Part shown: positions 22,442 to 32,621 of the stretch, piece after piece | Layout of the letters: every line of letters begins with the position of its first letter | Position numbering within the stretch: position 1 is the stretch's first letter | Assembly (NCBI GenBank): GCA_014323675.1 | Contig: JACONN010000003.1 | Coordinates: 558,001-622,000, forward strand | Origin: Hormoscilla sp. GM7CHS1pb | GTDB lineage: Bacteria; Cyanobacteriota; Cyanobacteriia; Cyanobacteriales; Desertifilaceae | Length of the DNA: 64,000 nt | Direction of reading: 5' to 3' | Made by a program: the position numbers and the translations under genes | The notes under the pieces: model-generated | The model's database searches: none | Seen by the model: the letters and a program-made list of their open reading frames with translations, nothing else | What the model was told of the DNA's origin: nothing

Positions 22442-23605
22442 TCACCTTGAGAATACTCCATTGAGATAAGCGCAGCGATGCCGCAGAACTTGGGGAACAT
22501 TGGCAGCTTTCCACTGCGCTCCTGAGAGCTTCACCCGTGCCGCAACCTGCTTAATCGTTGATTCCACCTCTCCCGAACCGATTGAAATTCCCTCGGCTTG
22601 GTAATAGCCATAGTTCACAATGCGGTGACGATGCTTAGTAACATAGGCCCTGAAGTTATCAACCCGTGGATGCTCCCAGTCGTCAAATTCTTTGAGGGCT
22701 GCATCTACCTTGCCTGACCATAGGAGAGCTTTCACTCGTGCCAGTCTAGATCTGGACCCACCGACTTTCTCGAGGTTTTCCATCAAGTGATACCAATCGA
22801 GGATTTCCAGACGGAAGATGGTTGGGCCAATCTCGGCAAACAAATTCCAAACGCCATCATGACCGTCTCCGATACTCACAAGTGGATTCGCCAAGGGCTG
22901 CTGGTTGACCCATTTGACCAGTCCTGCATTGTCCCGAAAGAAGGCCGCTACCCCGAGGTCATGTAGATTAACGCCCTTGTAATCGCGCCACTCACAGGGT
23001 CTCCCTTGCGGGGTCCGTAAGCGTACTTTCCCCCCATCAATGCTCATTTCCTCAACAACTTCCTTGACAGTCGGCAACTTCAACTCATGGGCGAGCACTT
23101 TCGGTTCTTGAGGGCTGATTTCGGAAACAGCTTTTTTAGCCGTCGGCAACTCAAACTCCTGAGGGGGCAGTTTCGGTCCTTGAGGGCCCGTTGAGGAAAC
23201 GGCTTCTTTAGCTGTGGGCAACTCAAACTCCTGAAGGGGCAGTTTCGGTTCTTGAGCGCTCGTTGAGGAAACGGCTTCTTTAACTGTCAGTAATTCAAAC
23301 TCATAACGTTGCACCAGTCGTTGCTGAGTTCCCCGGGAAACGCTCATCCCCGTGAGCTGCTTAATATCTTCCTCGGCGTGCTCATAAGAAGAGTTCGCAC
23401 TCAGTAACAAGCAACATTTTTCCAGATAGGGACTCCACTGGCTATAGGCTCTCACATCAAAATAAGTCGCTTGCTTCTCCGTGATGAGGAGCTCGCCCAA
23501 AATGCTGTTTAAAATTCGGGTTCGCCCTGCGGTGGTGCCACTGGTGCTTTCGATGGCCGTGGTGCGAGCTTCCCTGAGCTTAGAAGTCCAGGGGTTACCC
23601 GCCCT
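22442..23605 (-). CDS. ISKra4-family transposase, N-terminus probably truncated
   Basis: DDE-type transposase. Core: TYFDVRAYSQWSPYLEKCCL, LTGMSVSRGTQQRLV, then the acidic residues in EEMSIDGGKVRLRTPQG, VSIGDGHDGVWNLF and ISIGSGEVESTIKQVAARVK. The end KAANVPQVLRHRCAYLNG is typical. Between residues about 110 and 200 lies a 24-residue tandem repeat (FELPTAKEAVSSTGPQGPKL and variants), not normal for the family. Upstream of about 23605 the reading frame continues only as antisense of the neighbouring gene, so the natural start is lost or lies near LREARTTAIE. It abuts and apparently truncates the large-protein cluster. Confidence 0.8.
   Translation of the reverse strand, partial: RAGNPWTSKLREARTTAIESTSGTTAGRTRILNSILGELLITEKQATYFDVRAYSQWSPYLEKCCLLLSANSSYEHAEEDIKQLTGMSVSRGTQQRLVQRYEFELLTVKEAVSSTSAQEPKLPLQEFELPTAKEAVSSTGPQGPKLPPQEFELPTAKKAVSEISPQEPKVLAHELKLPTVKEVVEEMSIDGGKVRLRTPQGRPCEWRDYKGVNLHDLGVAAFFRDNAGLVKWVNQQPLANPLVSIGDGHDGVWNLFAEIGPTIFRLEILDWYHLMENLEKVGGSRSRLARVKALLWSGKVDAALKEFDDWEHPRVDNFRAYVTKHRHRIVNYGYYQAEGISIGSGEVESTIKQVAARVKLSGAQWKAANVPQVLRHRCAYLNGVFSR
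23060..23320 (-). repeat. 72-bp tandem repeat inside the transposase gene
   Basis: Three and a half units of 24 codons: FELLTVKEAVSSTSAQEPKL, FELPTAKEAVSSTGPQGPKL, FELPTAKKAVSEISPQEPKV, LKLPTVKEVVEEM. The units diverge progressively toward the catalytic domain. Confidence 0.7.
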
Positions 23606-24230
23606 GAACCAAAATTGGTGGGCATTTTTCCACGATATGTGCCACAATCTCTACGGGGGGCGAACCACTAACCAATTTGACCGGGTGCAGTTCCCCGCGC
23701 GCCTGGGAGAATACCAGCAACTGAATGACGGACTGGTGGGCTACTGGGTTGAAGATGGCAATACTTACAAGGACGATATTTTCCGTTCCTCTGAGATTGA
23801 TTCCTCTGGCGACCCGACTCACATCGTCAACCACGGTCGTACCGATGCGGTGACGATTCCCTTGAGCGTTGCTGGAGATCCCTTGAAGCTAATGATGCTG
23901 GTAGATCCCAGGGGAGTCGTCCACGCCACTAGCGGTATCCTACCCACCAAAGAAATCGACATTCCCCCGGACCAATATGCCAAAGCGCTCCAGCGCATGG
24001 CAGTCACGTTCTTAAGCGCCCCCATCCTCACCGATGCCAAGGAGATTCACCTCCCCCTACCGAAGGAAAGCGGCTATGAATGGTCCTGGCTGACCCGCCC
24101 GGATGGTTTCCAGTGGGAGGAGACTAAGGAGATTGCCCCAGCCAGCCAGCAGGGCAAGTTTGCCCGGCAGGAGCTGGTGGATGGGTGGCTGAAACTGTCT
24201 CCTCAAGAGATCGAGCGCAAACCGCAGTAA
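23606..24230 (+). pseudogene. 5'-truncated first gene of the DUF6603 cluster
   Basis: Open frame of about 205 residues from the transposon edge to TAA. Recognisable blocks: FDRVQFPARLGEYQQLNDGL, LKLMMLVDPRGVVHATSGIL, PTKEIDIPPDQYAKALQRMA and a C-terminal helix before ERKPQ. I do not know the family name, but I believe I have seen this block layout in the C-terminal part of larger proteins next to DUF6603 genes. The N-terminal portion has been removed by the ISKra4 sequence. Same strand and 9-base spacing to the next gene indicate the head of an operon. Confidence 0.6.
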
Positions 24231-24239
24231 GGAAGGACT

Positions 24240-24455
24240 ATGGAAGAAATTGAACTGAAGCTCACTGTCAACGAGGTCAATCAAGTGCTTGAGGCCCTGG
24301 GACAACTGCCTTATGCTCGGATATATCAATTGATTCACAAGGTCCAGGACCAGGCTCAGCAGCAAATTCGGGCCGCCGCTCGAGCAAATCACGCTCCGTC
24401 ATATAGCGGCGGTTCGCAACCAGACTCCGAACCTTCGTTGCAGTCCACTCCCTAA
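24240..24455 (+). CDS. Small hypothetical protein (71 residues)
   Basis: Begins MEEIELKLTVNEVNQVLEAL, then GQLPYARIYQLIHKVQDQAQ: a helical, oligomer-prone N-terminal half, followed by a disordered Ala/Ser/Pro tail. GGAAGGACT precedes the ATG, and the stop of the upstream gene is 9 bases away. It is placed between the truncated gene and the 1067-residue protein. A chaperone- or adaptor-like role is possible but only inferred from size and position. Confidence 0.6.
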   Translation: MEEIELKLTVNEVNQVLEALGQLPYARIYQLIHKVQDQAQQQIRAAARANHAPSYSGGSQPDSEPSLQSTP

Positions 24456-24474
24456 GTATGCTGGAGAGAAGCCA

Positions 24475-27400
24475 ATGCCAAACCAATTCAAAGACTTTTT
24501 TGATTACGGCGGTCCTGACCCGAACCCCACGGCCAGCGATACCGCATACCTATTCCACAACGTCTTAGCCACTCAGACTACGTCCGTCGGCTGTTACAAG
24601 GCTCTGTTTGAATTCTTCATGGATGTTCTCAAGCTGAATAGCCAGCGATATCGCCATGGCCTCGATAACAGCGTTGCGATCGCTTATGGCGGCAATATTC
24701 CCGATAGCGCAACTCTAGATCGGTTTGTTACTTATCTCCCAGAAGACCTAAAAATACCAGCTAATCAGGTTTTGTTCGAGAACTGGGATATGGAGGAGGT
24801 AAAAACCATTAATACCTTGCTACAGGATAACCGACCCATCAGAAACGCCTACGGTTTCAAGGTGTATACGGCAACAACACAAGCAGCCGCAGAAACTGCT
24901 TTCAATCAGATAAAGCGATCGGACAACGCGAAGTTTTTCAAGGAACTACGGACAATTTATGCAGCTCGAACGGACAAAAAACATGGTGTCGCTCCTCCCA
25001 CCCTTGCTGACGGTGCCGACGATGCGACTACGAATAAGGCATTGAACGATCTGGCTAAGTGGATCGAGGACAACATCCCGCCCAATTATCAAATTACCAA
25101 CCTCACTGACTCTGCAAGAACTGTAACAGATATGCTGGAAGGTGTATTTGGAAGTTCAACCACCACTGATTGGAACCTCAATGGGACACACCTGCCAGCA
25201 ATACTTCAGAGCTTGCTCGATAAGATCAAAGGAACTGCGAGGAGGGAAAAGGTTAACAAGAAAAAGGACTTTAGTGAATCTGTTTTGAAAAGAATTAAGG
25301 AGGAGGATTATTGGAAGAATAACTGGAAGGCTCAATACGATGAGTTGAACAATTTCGGTCCAAAACTAGATAGTAACCAACCAAACCAGATAATCGATAA
25401 AATTGCATTGCTGTGGAAGGACGCACTGGTACCAGGAACTGCTGCCCAAGCCAAGCCAGTAATCGAGGCAATTTTGACAGCTTTTGTGGGGAAAGGCACG
25501 CAGCAAGGTGAATATCTCAAAGGTAAGTTGGTAACGACCTTAAAGGGATATAAAGAAGGCTTTACCGGGGATCCGAAAAAACTGCGCGACAAAGCCTTGG
25601 CGAAAATTCCCTCTCAAATTTCTATCGACATGTGTCAGGGTTTGCTAGCTCCTGTGGGTGATATGCTTGCTTCGGTGCCGCTGCAATTTAGGTTTCATCT
25701 GATCGATCCCAACCCAAAGATGCGTCTTTTTCAGTTCACCAATTATCAGGACTTGTCGCAATCCTCAAAATTCGTTTTTCCTGTGGGGAATGAGCCGGGG
25801 GTAGAGCAGGATGCAAAGGAATATAATACGCAAGATGAAAAAACGTATTCCTATTTTCGTCCCTTAGTATACCTTAATGACTTAAAGGAAATAAAAAAAT
25901 CCAATCCGAATGGCTCTTTGCTGTGCTTTTTTAATGTTGATACAGATGCAGGAACTTTTTATGTGACAGATGATACGCACCCTACAACAGTTGTAACGCC
26001 AGAATACGCCATAGACGACAAAGAAAGGAAAAGGAAGGTAGATCCTAGGAAGGACACAACCATAGACTTCCGAGAATACAAAATTAACGGAAAGGATGCT
26101 GACTCTGAAGGCAAGCCCTACCGCGTTCGCAATGGCTCTCGTAATGATGCTTCCAACTTTTACGCCACGATTAAGAAGCAGACTAAGTGGTCCGAGCTAA
26201 AGGGATCGCGTCCCTACGATGCTTTGTACCAGACGGTCGATAATACTACTCCAACGCCATTTACAGCTCATCTAATCTGGAGACTGCCTTCTGGATCTGG
26301 ACTGAGTCGAGCCGATCGCATTGATGCCTCACTCTGTCTCTGGGAGTGGGTGGGAAAAGAAGCAAAGTACTCAGAACTGGGCAGTTTTCTTGGTTTGCCA
26401 AAAGCACGGGAAATTGTTCGTGATGCGGCTGCGAATAAAATCACCATTAACGAACAAGAATATACCGTTATCCAGCAAGCTCGCAAAGCGATCTATGGAG
26501 TTAGCGGTTTTTACTACGAATTCTTAGAAATACAAGAAAAAGGTAAGGAAAGCGAAACTTATGTTAGGGTCAACCTGCCGCACCACAACTTACCAGCCTC
26601 ACTGGATAGTGCCCTCGCCAGGCGGGCCAAGTCAACCGCTTTGAGTGACGATCAGCGTAAGATTTTAGATATCTTTCAATTCAAATACTACCGCAAGGTT
26701 GATACAACGATCGCAGGCACGCCCAAGGTCATTAAATCGATTTCCAAGAAAGGATCGACTAGCCGTCGTCCTAATGTGAGCGATGGTGTTGAGATTAAAG
26801 ATAAAGCAGACTACACTACAATCGGCATCAATCTGCCAATTAGTTTTTGTCTTCAAGAAAACCTGAAGGCTTTTAAAGACTACGCTGGAATACGCTATAC
26901 GCTGAAAAATAAGAATAGAGTCCTTTACCGACAAAAGGGACCCAGGAAGGATGCATCTGGGACTATGTCCAAGCTTGTGGGGCACCTAAAAGCAGGTTTG
27001 TTCGCTAAAGCCTCCACCCTGCCAGCGACGTATTTTGCCGACACGGTTATAGCAAAATGCTTGGGCGCCCGTATCGGTTGGAAGCTCCTCAAAGTTTCTA
27101 GCCGCAATAGCCTCACGGTCAATCAGGAGTGGTGCCACCTTCAGGGTCATGGGGATGGTGGGGACGAGCGGCTGGGTAACTTTGTCAGCGGCAGTTATCA
27201 CTGCAATACCGAACAACTGGCGATCGAGACCGGACAGCGCAACACCACCCAAATTGAGCCAGAGGGAACTTTTTATCTACGTACTACTGCTTATTTGTTT
27301 GACGACAAGGGGAAGGTCGTTGATAGTGACTATCTGCAAGACGATACTGCTTATGGGAAAATCGATCTTGTCACGGGTAAATTGCAAACCCCAAAGGTAA

Positions 27401-27678
27401 GGAGTCCCAGAGAGACTGGGAAAACTGCTCCGATCGCCGCTTTTATCCGCTACAAAATCTATCAGCAAGATGCAGCCACCAAGACATTACACAAATGCTT
27501 TGACTATATCTTCGAGGGACAGAGCGAGTTCATTGACGAATATCACTTTAAGATTCTCAGCACAACGGTTGAATTCGTCCTCGCTGGGAAAGAGGCTTTT
27601 GATAAGTGGTATGAAGAGGAAAAAGATGCAGGCGCAGCAGGTGCTGGTGCTGCTAAGAAAGCTAAGGTAGGAGACTAA
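24475..27678 (+). CDS. Large protein of the DUF6603 cluster with nuclease-like C-terminal motif
   Basis: 1067 residues, soluble, no signal peptide. ATG 24475 after GGAGAGAAGCCA. It begins MPNQFKDFFDYGGPDPNPTA. No domain is recognised in residues 1-850. At about 884-915 is EWCHLQGHGDGGDERLGNFV followed by SGSYHCNTEQLAIE. The Cys/His, GHGDGG and N/H spacing resembles the histidine-metal core of non-specific or HNH-type nucleases in polymorphic toxins, but this is inference by pattern. The tail (EEEKDAGAAGAGAAKKAKVGD) is low complexity. The stop TAA overlaps the next ATG (TAATG), so translation is coupled to the DUF6603 gene. Confidence 0.8.
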   Translation: MPNQFKDFFDYGGPDPNPTASDTAYLFHNVLATQTTSVGCYKALFEFFMDVLKLNSQRYRHGLDNSVAIAYGGNIPDSATLDRFVTYLPEDLKIPANQVLFENWDMEEVKTINTLLQDNRPIRNAYGFKVYTATTQAAAETAFNQIKRSDNAKFFKELRTIYAARTDKKHGVAPPTLADGADDATTNKALNDLAKWIEDNIPPNYQITNLTDSARTVTDMLEGVFGSSTTTDWNLNGTHLPAILQSLLDKIKGTARREKVNKKKDFSESVLKRIKEEDYWKNNWKAQYDELNNFGPKLDSNQPNQIIDKIALLWKDALVPGTAAQAKPVIEAILTAFVGKGTQQGEYLKGKLVTTLKGYKEGFTGDPKKLRDKALAKIPSQISIDMCQGLLAPVGDMLASVPLQFRFHLIDPNPKMRLFQFTNYQDLSQSSKFVFPVGNEPGVEQDAKEYNTQDEKTYSYFRPLVYLNDLKEIKKSNPNGSLLCFFNVDTDAGTFYVTDDTHPTTVVTPEYAIDDKERKRKVDPRKDTTIDFREYKINGKDADSEGKPYRVRNGSRNDASNFYATIKKQTKWSELKGSRPYDALYQTVDNTTPTPFTAHLIWRLPSGSGLSRADRIDASLCLWEWVGKEAKYSELGSFLGLPKAREIVRDAAANKITINEQEYTVIQQARKAIYGVSGFYYEFLEIQEKGKESETYVRVNLPHHNLPASLDSALARRAKSTALSDDQRKILDIFQFKYYRKVDTTIAGTPKVIKSISKKGSTSRRPNVSDGVEIKDKADYTTIGINLPISFCLQENLKAFKDYAGIRYTLKNKNRVLYRQKGPRKDASGTMSKLVGHLKAGLFAKASTLPATYFADTVIAKCLGARIGWKLLKVSSRNSLTVNQEWCHLQGHGDGGDERLGNFVSGSYHCNTEQLAIETGQRNTTQIEPEGTFYLRTTAYLFDDKGKVVDSDYLQDDTAYGKIDLVTGKLQTPKVRSPRETGKTAPIAAFIRYKIYQQDAATKTLHKCFDYIFEGQSEFIDEYHFKILSTTVEFVLAGKEAFDKWYEEEKDAGAAGAGAAKKAKVGD

Positions 27679-30600
27679 TGACAATTTCACTGACTGCAGT
27701 AGAACTGAATGCCAAAAACGGTCTGACTTTGACAGCAGATGTTATGGGCGATCGCGCTTATGTCTTCCTGCTTGATGCACTTAGGTCGGATAATGATATT
27801 AGCTTGACCAGTTGCGCGATTGTCAACCAGGATGCCAATGTCGTCATCATCGCGGGGACCCTAGACAGCTTTCTGGATGCTGGCTCGGTAAGGGTTCGGC
27901 TCTACCTGTTTGAGGTGCCTGCCACCCTGGGGGATCCAGAGCGTCACTGCATCCTGCTCTTCACTGGTTTGTCTGCAAGTTACACCGCAAGTCAGTTCCT
28001 GGCCAATTATACTCGTAGCAATGCCGTCACAACCTTTCTTGATGCCGAATCATTTTTAACCGATCTGGCCTTCTCCCAGCAGACTCTGCTCCTCTGTACC
28101 CTGGACTACGATAGTCCCTTATACGATCGGCCGCCCTTTCCCCCCGGTGATGACAGTGGAGCCCCCCAGAGCTTTATCCAGGCGATTCGCGGGCATCTGA
28201 CCACTGGCTTCACCTATCAGGTGACGGCTTCCTTGAACACAACGATTAGCATCCCTTACAGCGATGGGTCGGGGAACTCAGATGTGATTCCCATTCAAGA
28301 AGCCCTCAAAGCAATTAAATTGGATTCCCTCTATAACAATAGTGCCACTCTCATCGCCCAGACCAAATTTGCCCAAACGGGGACTCGTTTAGTCATCCTG
28401 TACGATGTGAATGCCAGCTTGACTTCCGGTAGCATTCCCTTCGGTATCAAACTTAAGTCGCTGGGTCTGGAGTTCCCCCTGGGGTCAGAGGCTAAAATTT
28501 TGCCCAGTCTGGATCTGGTGGGTCAGGTCGAAATCGGCGTCTGGTTGGATATGAAAGCGGCGTTCAATCTGGACGGCAAGTATCTGAGCTTGGAATTTTC
28601 CCATTTCCCCAGCTTTGGGGATCTGGCGGCTAAGTTCTCCGGCTTCGACCTGGGTAAGTCTTTGACGAGGTTTTTGCCGATCGCAAACTTTTCCGTACTG
28701 GGGGAGATATCTATTGTCGAACTGAGGCTGGGAATTGATTTCAGTACCCCATCGGTCGATCGCATCGAGTTCTTCTTTGCTACCCAGCACGGGATACCTC
28801 TGCTAGATTTGTTGACGGTTTATCCTGCTTTGGCCGTCAAGATTGACTATCCCTTTAAAGCGTTCCGCCAAGTGGAAGTGGATGTCTTCGGCAAGTGGTT
28901 TCTCAACAAGACCGAGTTCGACACGGCTCTGGTTGTTAAGAACGGCCATTACCAGTTCTGGGCTCAATTAGCCTTGGGTCATTCTTTGAACTTAACCGAT
29001 ATCGTTGAAGACTTACTTCAGGGTCAGGTGCAGGCACTGCCCAACTTGAACCTGAGTGACATGGAATTTTACGGGGAGAAGAATGGGACTGACACCAGCT
29101 ACGAACTCGACCTGGATATTGATTCTGGCTGGAAAGTCGGCATCCTGCCCCTGACCTTGGATAATGCTAGCTTGCACGTTGCCTTCGAGAATGGCAAGCT
29201 CAAGGAGGCCACCGTTGAAGCAACCCTGGAAATTGCCGACGTGTTCTTTAACCTGACAGCAGACTACGATGCTGCTGATGAGGGCTGGACCTTTAGCGGC
29301 GGCACTGCTCCTGACAGCACCATCTCCGTGGGTAAGTTTTTGGAGCAGCTCGCCTCGGATCTGGATGTCAGCCCTCATAATAATTTCCTCAGCCACTTCG
29401 AGCAGATTGAAATTACAGGCTTTTATGTCCAATACAAAACCTTCCGCAAGCGCTCTTCCGTCCTTGACTTGCACTTGTCTCTGGAGACGGGCAGCAATTT
29501 TGATTTCTTGCCCCTGAGCGACATCATCGTGCGCTTCCAGAAAGTAGAGGAAGGGGTGCGCTGGCACTTTGATGGGGTTGCCGACTCCAGTCAACAGAGC
29601 CACGACGTCCAGTCTTTGGTGGATTACATCAATCAAAATCATAACGTTAACCTTGCCCTGCCAACCAGTCTGACTGCATCTGGAATTGACCTGCAAGGAC
29701 TCAGCGCTTACTACGACAGTGTAGCTAAACATTACGGCTTTACTGCCTATCTCGACTTTGGGCACAAAGCGCTGATCCAACTCCAGATCGATCTGCTGCA
29801 CCAAGTCAACGGTGGGTATGAAAAAGATGTTTCCGGTAAGCTGATTCTCCATCCCGGGGACGAGAAAAATCAACTGATATTCGACCTGGAACTGAAAGCG
29901 GAAGCAGGGGCTAACGAATTTATCGCTTACTATGAAGACGAGAGCAGCAAGGGATTTAATCTGGTTACTCTGCTGCAGGCGATCGAGCATGATGCCGATT
30001 TTGGGCAAGATTTCAATATTAACGTGCGTAAGGCACTGTTTGCTCGCAGCAAGGTCGGTGCAACAACCAAGTCGCTGTTTGCCATTGACATGGATGCGGG
30101 AATTCAGCTTTCCGGTTTGGGCGACCTACCTTTGATTGGCGAGGAACTGGCGGCGGCTGAATCCCTCACCCTGGCTTTGCAGATTGTCTATGGCATGGGG
30201 GGCGACTTTACCAAAGCTGAATTAGAGAAGCTAAACCAGGACTTTAACCTCAACGACGTCCGCTTTCCAGAGACGGATATTACTGCCAAAAGTCCGAATG
30301 TCTCCACCTCCCTGCGTCTGGGGAATGAAAAAGCCATTGATATGGGCTTGCCCCTCAAAGTCAGCGATCGCCATGACGGCACCCTGACTCACGATTCCAA
30401 CGGGAACTTTAATCCAGGCGATAGCCCCCGGGCGATAACTCTCAGACAACGCCCCAGACAACCCAGAATGACGGGACTAAATGGTTCGCCCTCAAGCGAT
30501 CGTTCGGGCCGCTGAAACTAGAACGGGTTGGCTTTGCTTACAAAGAGGGGGAACTGACGGCCTATCTCGACGGCTCCCTGTCAGTTCTGGGGTTAACCTG

Positions 30601-32617
30601 TAGCCTACTGGGTCTGAATGTGGGTGTTAAGTTAACTGAGCTAACAAAAAACCACAAATTTGAACCCCACTTCGGTCTGGATGGTTTGGGCTTAGACCTG
30701 AAGGAAGGGCCGGTAGAAATCGGGGGCGGATTGCTGAAACTCAGTACCCCCGAGATGACGGAATTTGAAGGCTTTGTGACGATTCGGGCAGAGGAACTGG
30801 AACTCAGCGCGATCGGTTCTTTTGCGGAACTGCGCAGCGGCGAAAAATCCCTGTTTATCTATGCCGTGCTGGACGCCCCCCTCGGCGGCCCCGCGTTCTT
30901 CGTGATCATGGGTCTGGCGGCAGGCTTTGGCTACAATCGGCGGTTGCTGATGCCGCCCATGAGCCAGGTGCAGCAATTCCCACTGGTGGCGGCGGCAGTC
31001 AATCCCTCGCGGACTCCCCCACCGACGGATATGGGTCAGATCAAAAGCTATATCAGCGACAAATTAACGCTGATGGATCGATACATCCCGCCAGCGGTGG
31101 GCGAGTATTTCCTAACGGCTGGGATTCGCTTCACCTCCTTTGAACTGCTGGATAGCTTCCTGCTGGCAACAGTGCAATTTGGCAAACACTTTGAGGTGGA
31201 TTTACTGGGTCTATCGACGGTGCTATTGCCGCCAGATACGCCGACGTCGCCCCTGGCAGAAGCCCAACTGGCTCTCAAAGCGGTTATTATCCCCGATGAA
31301 GGCATTATCATCGTCCAAGGGCAACTTACCCCAGCCTCGTTCATCTTATCTCGCGACTGTCATCTCACCGGGGGCTTTGCCTTCGCGGTTTGGGCGAAGG
31401 GTCCTCATGCGGGGGATTTTGTAGTGACCATCGGCGGCTACCATCCCGATTTCAAGACCCCTGCTTATTACCCCCAAGTGCCACGGGTCGGTTACAGTTG
31501 GGCGATTAGCAGTTACCTCCACGTTAAAGGGGGCGGCTATTTTGCCCTAGTTCCCCATGCTTTGATGGCAGGGGGTTCCTACAGCGCGATCTGGCAGAGC
31601 GGCGATGTGAAAGCCTGGTTTATTCTGGCGGCCAATTTCCTGATTGCCTGGAAGCCTTTCCACTATGATGCCGAACTGTATGTAGATTTAGGCGCAGAGC
31701 TAACCATCCACTTCTTTGGTACCCATCATATTTCCATCGATGCCAGTGCCGATCTCCACGTGTGGGGACCAGAGTTTGGCGGTCATGCCAGGGTTACCGT
31801 TAAGGTGATTGGCATTCACTTCCACTTCAGCATTGATTTCGGTGAATCTAGCTCCCCACCACAACCAATACTCTGGTCGAAGTTTCAGAGTTCCTTCCTG
31901 CCTGCGGCGGATAAGCGTCTGAGTGCTTCGATTAACGACGGTCTCATTCGCACCGTACAAGACAGCCGATACGGCGAAGTGTGGATTGTCAAGCGGGATC
32001 GACTTCGCATTTCCACCGACTCCTACTTCCCGGTGAAATCTGTTACCTTTACACTGGACGATCAAGCTCAGACTTATGACCCAGGGACTTTTAAGGTCGC
32101 TGGTGTTGCCCCTATGAATGTCAGCACCGTGGAGCATTCTGACCATGCGATCGCGATTTCCCGCGTCGCGTCTAATGGGAATCACGCTTCGCCAACAGAA
32201 AACCTGACCCTCAATAAGATTTGGAAAGACTATCCAGGTGCGCTGTGGGGCAACCAGATGGAGCGGGAGCTGAATCCGCCGCCAGACCAGAAACTGGTTC
32301 GCACCCTTTCTGGCTTTGAGATTGTGCCTTCCAAGTCATCGAATGAAGATCCAAAGCCGATAGAGGGCGATCGCGACAAACTCGCCTACGAACCGTCCTC
32401 TCAAGTCGGATATACCTGGGTCGGTAGCACTGGCACTTTTAGCGAGGAGGCCAGCAAAAAGCATTGGCCGGATATTACAAAGCAGATATTCGACAAAAAA
32501 GGCGATCGCAGCCAGCTACTGGAAGCTATGGGCTTTGACCCCAGTAAATTGAATTACAACCAACCGCTCAAGCGCGATACATTTTTTGTACCGCAGTACG
32601 GCACATTGGAGGATTAA
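27678..32617 (+). CDS. DUF6603-type giant protein, one-base frameshift
   Basis: About 1646 residues when repaired, built almost wholly of amphipathic beta strands, with many short repeats of the kind LxLxLxxGxxFxFLPLSDI and ISVGKFLEQLASDLDV. The C-terminal third (FFVIMGLAAGFGYNRRLLMP, LTAGIRFTSFELLDSF, YSWAISSYLHVKGGGYFALV) matches what I know as DUF6603, a domain without known function. The frame breaks at the C5 run 30425-30429. One more C joins NFNPGDSP to PGDNSQTT and restores the rest. Long beta-rich proteins of this kind can form rods or grooves; a lipid-handling or scaffold role is speculation. No signal peptide is obvious. Confidence 0.8.
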
Positions 32618-32621
32618 GACC

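Noticed and set aside
29013..30008. 331-codon minus-strand frame
   Set aside because: Fully antisense to the DUF6603 gene; codon-bias shadow.
30425..30429. Programmed frameshift in the DUF6603 gene
   Set aside because: The run CCCCC G resembles a slippery site, but the same kind of homopolymer break occurs in many unrelated genes here, so error is more likely.
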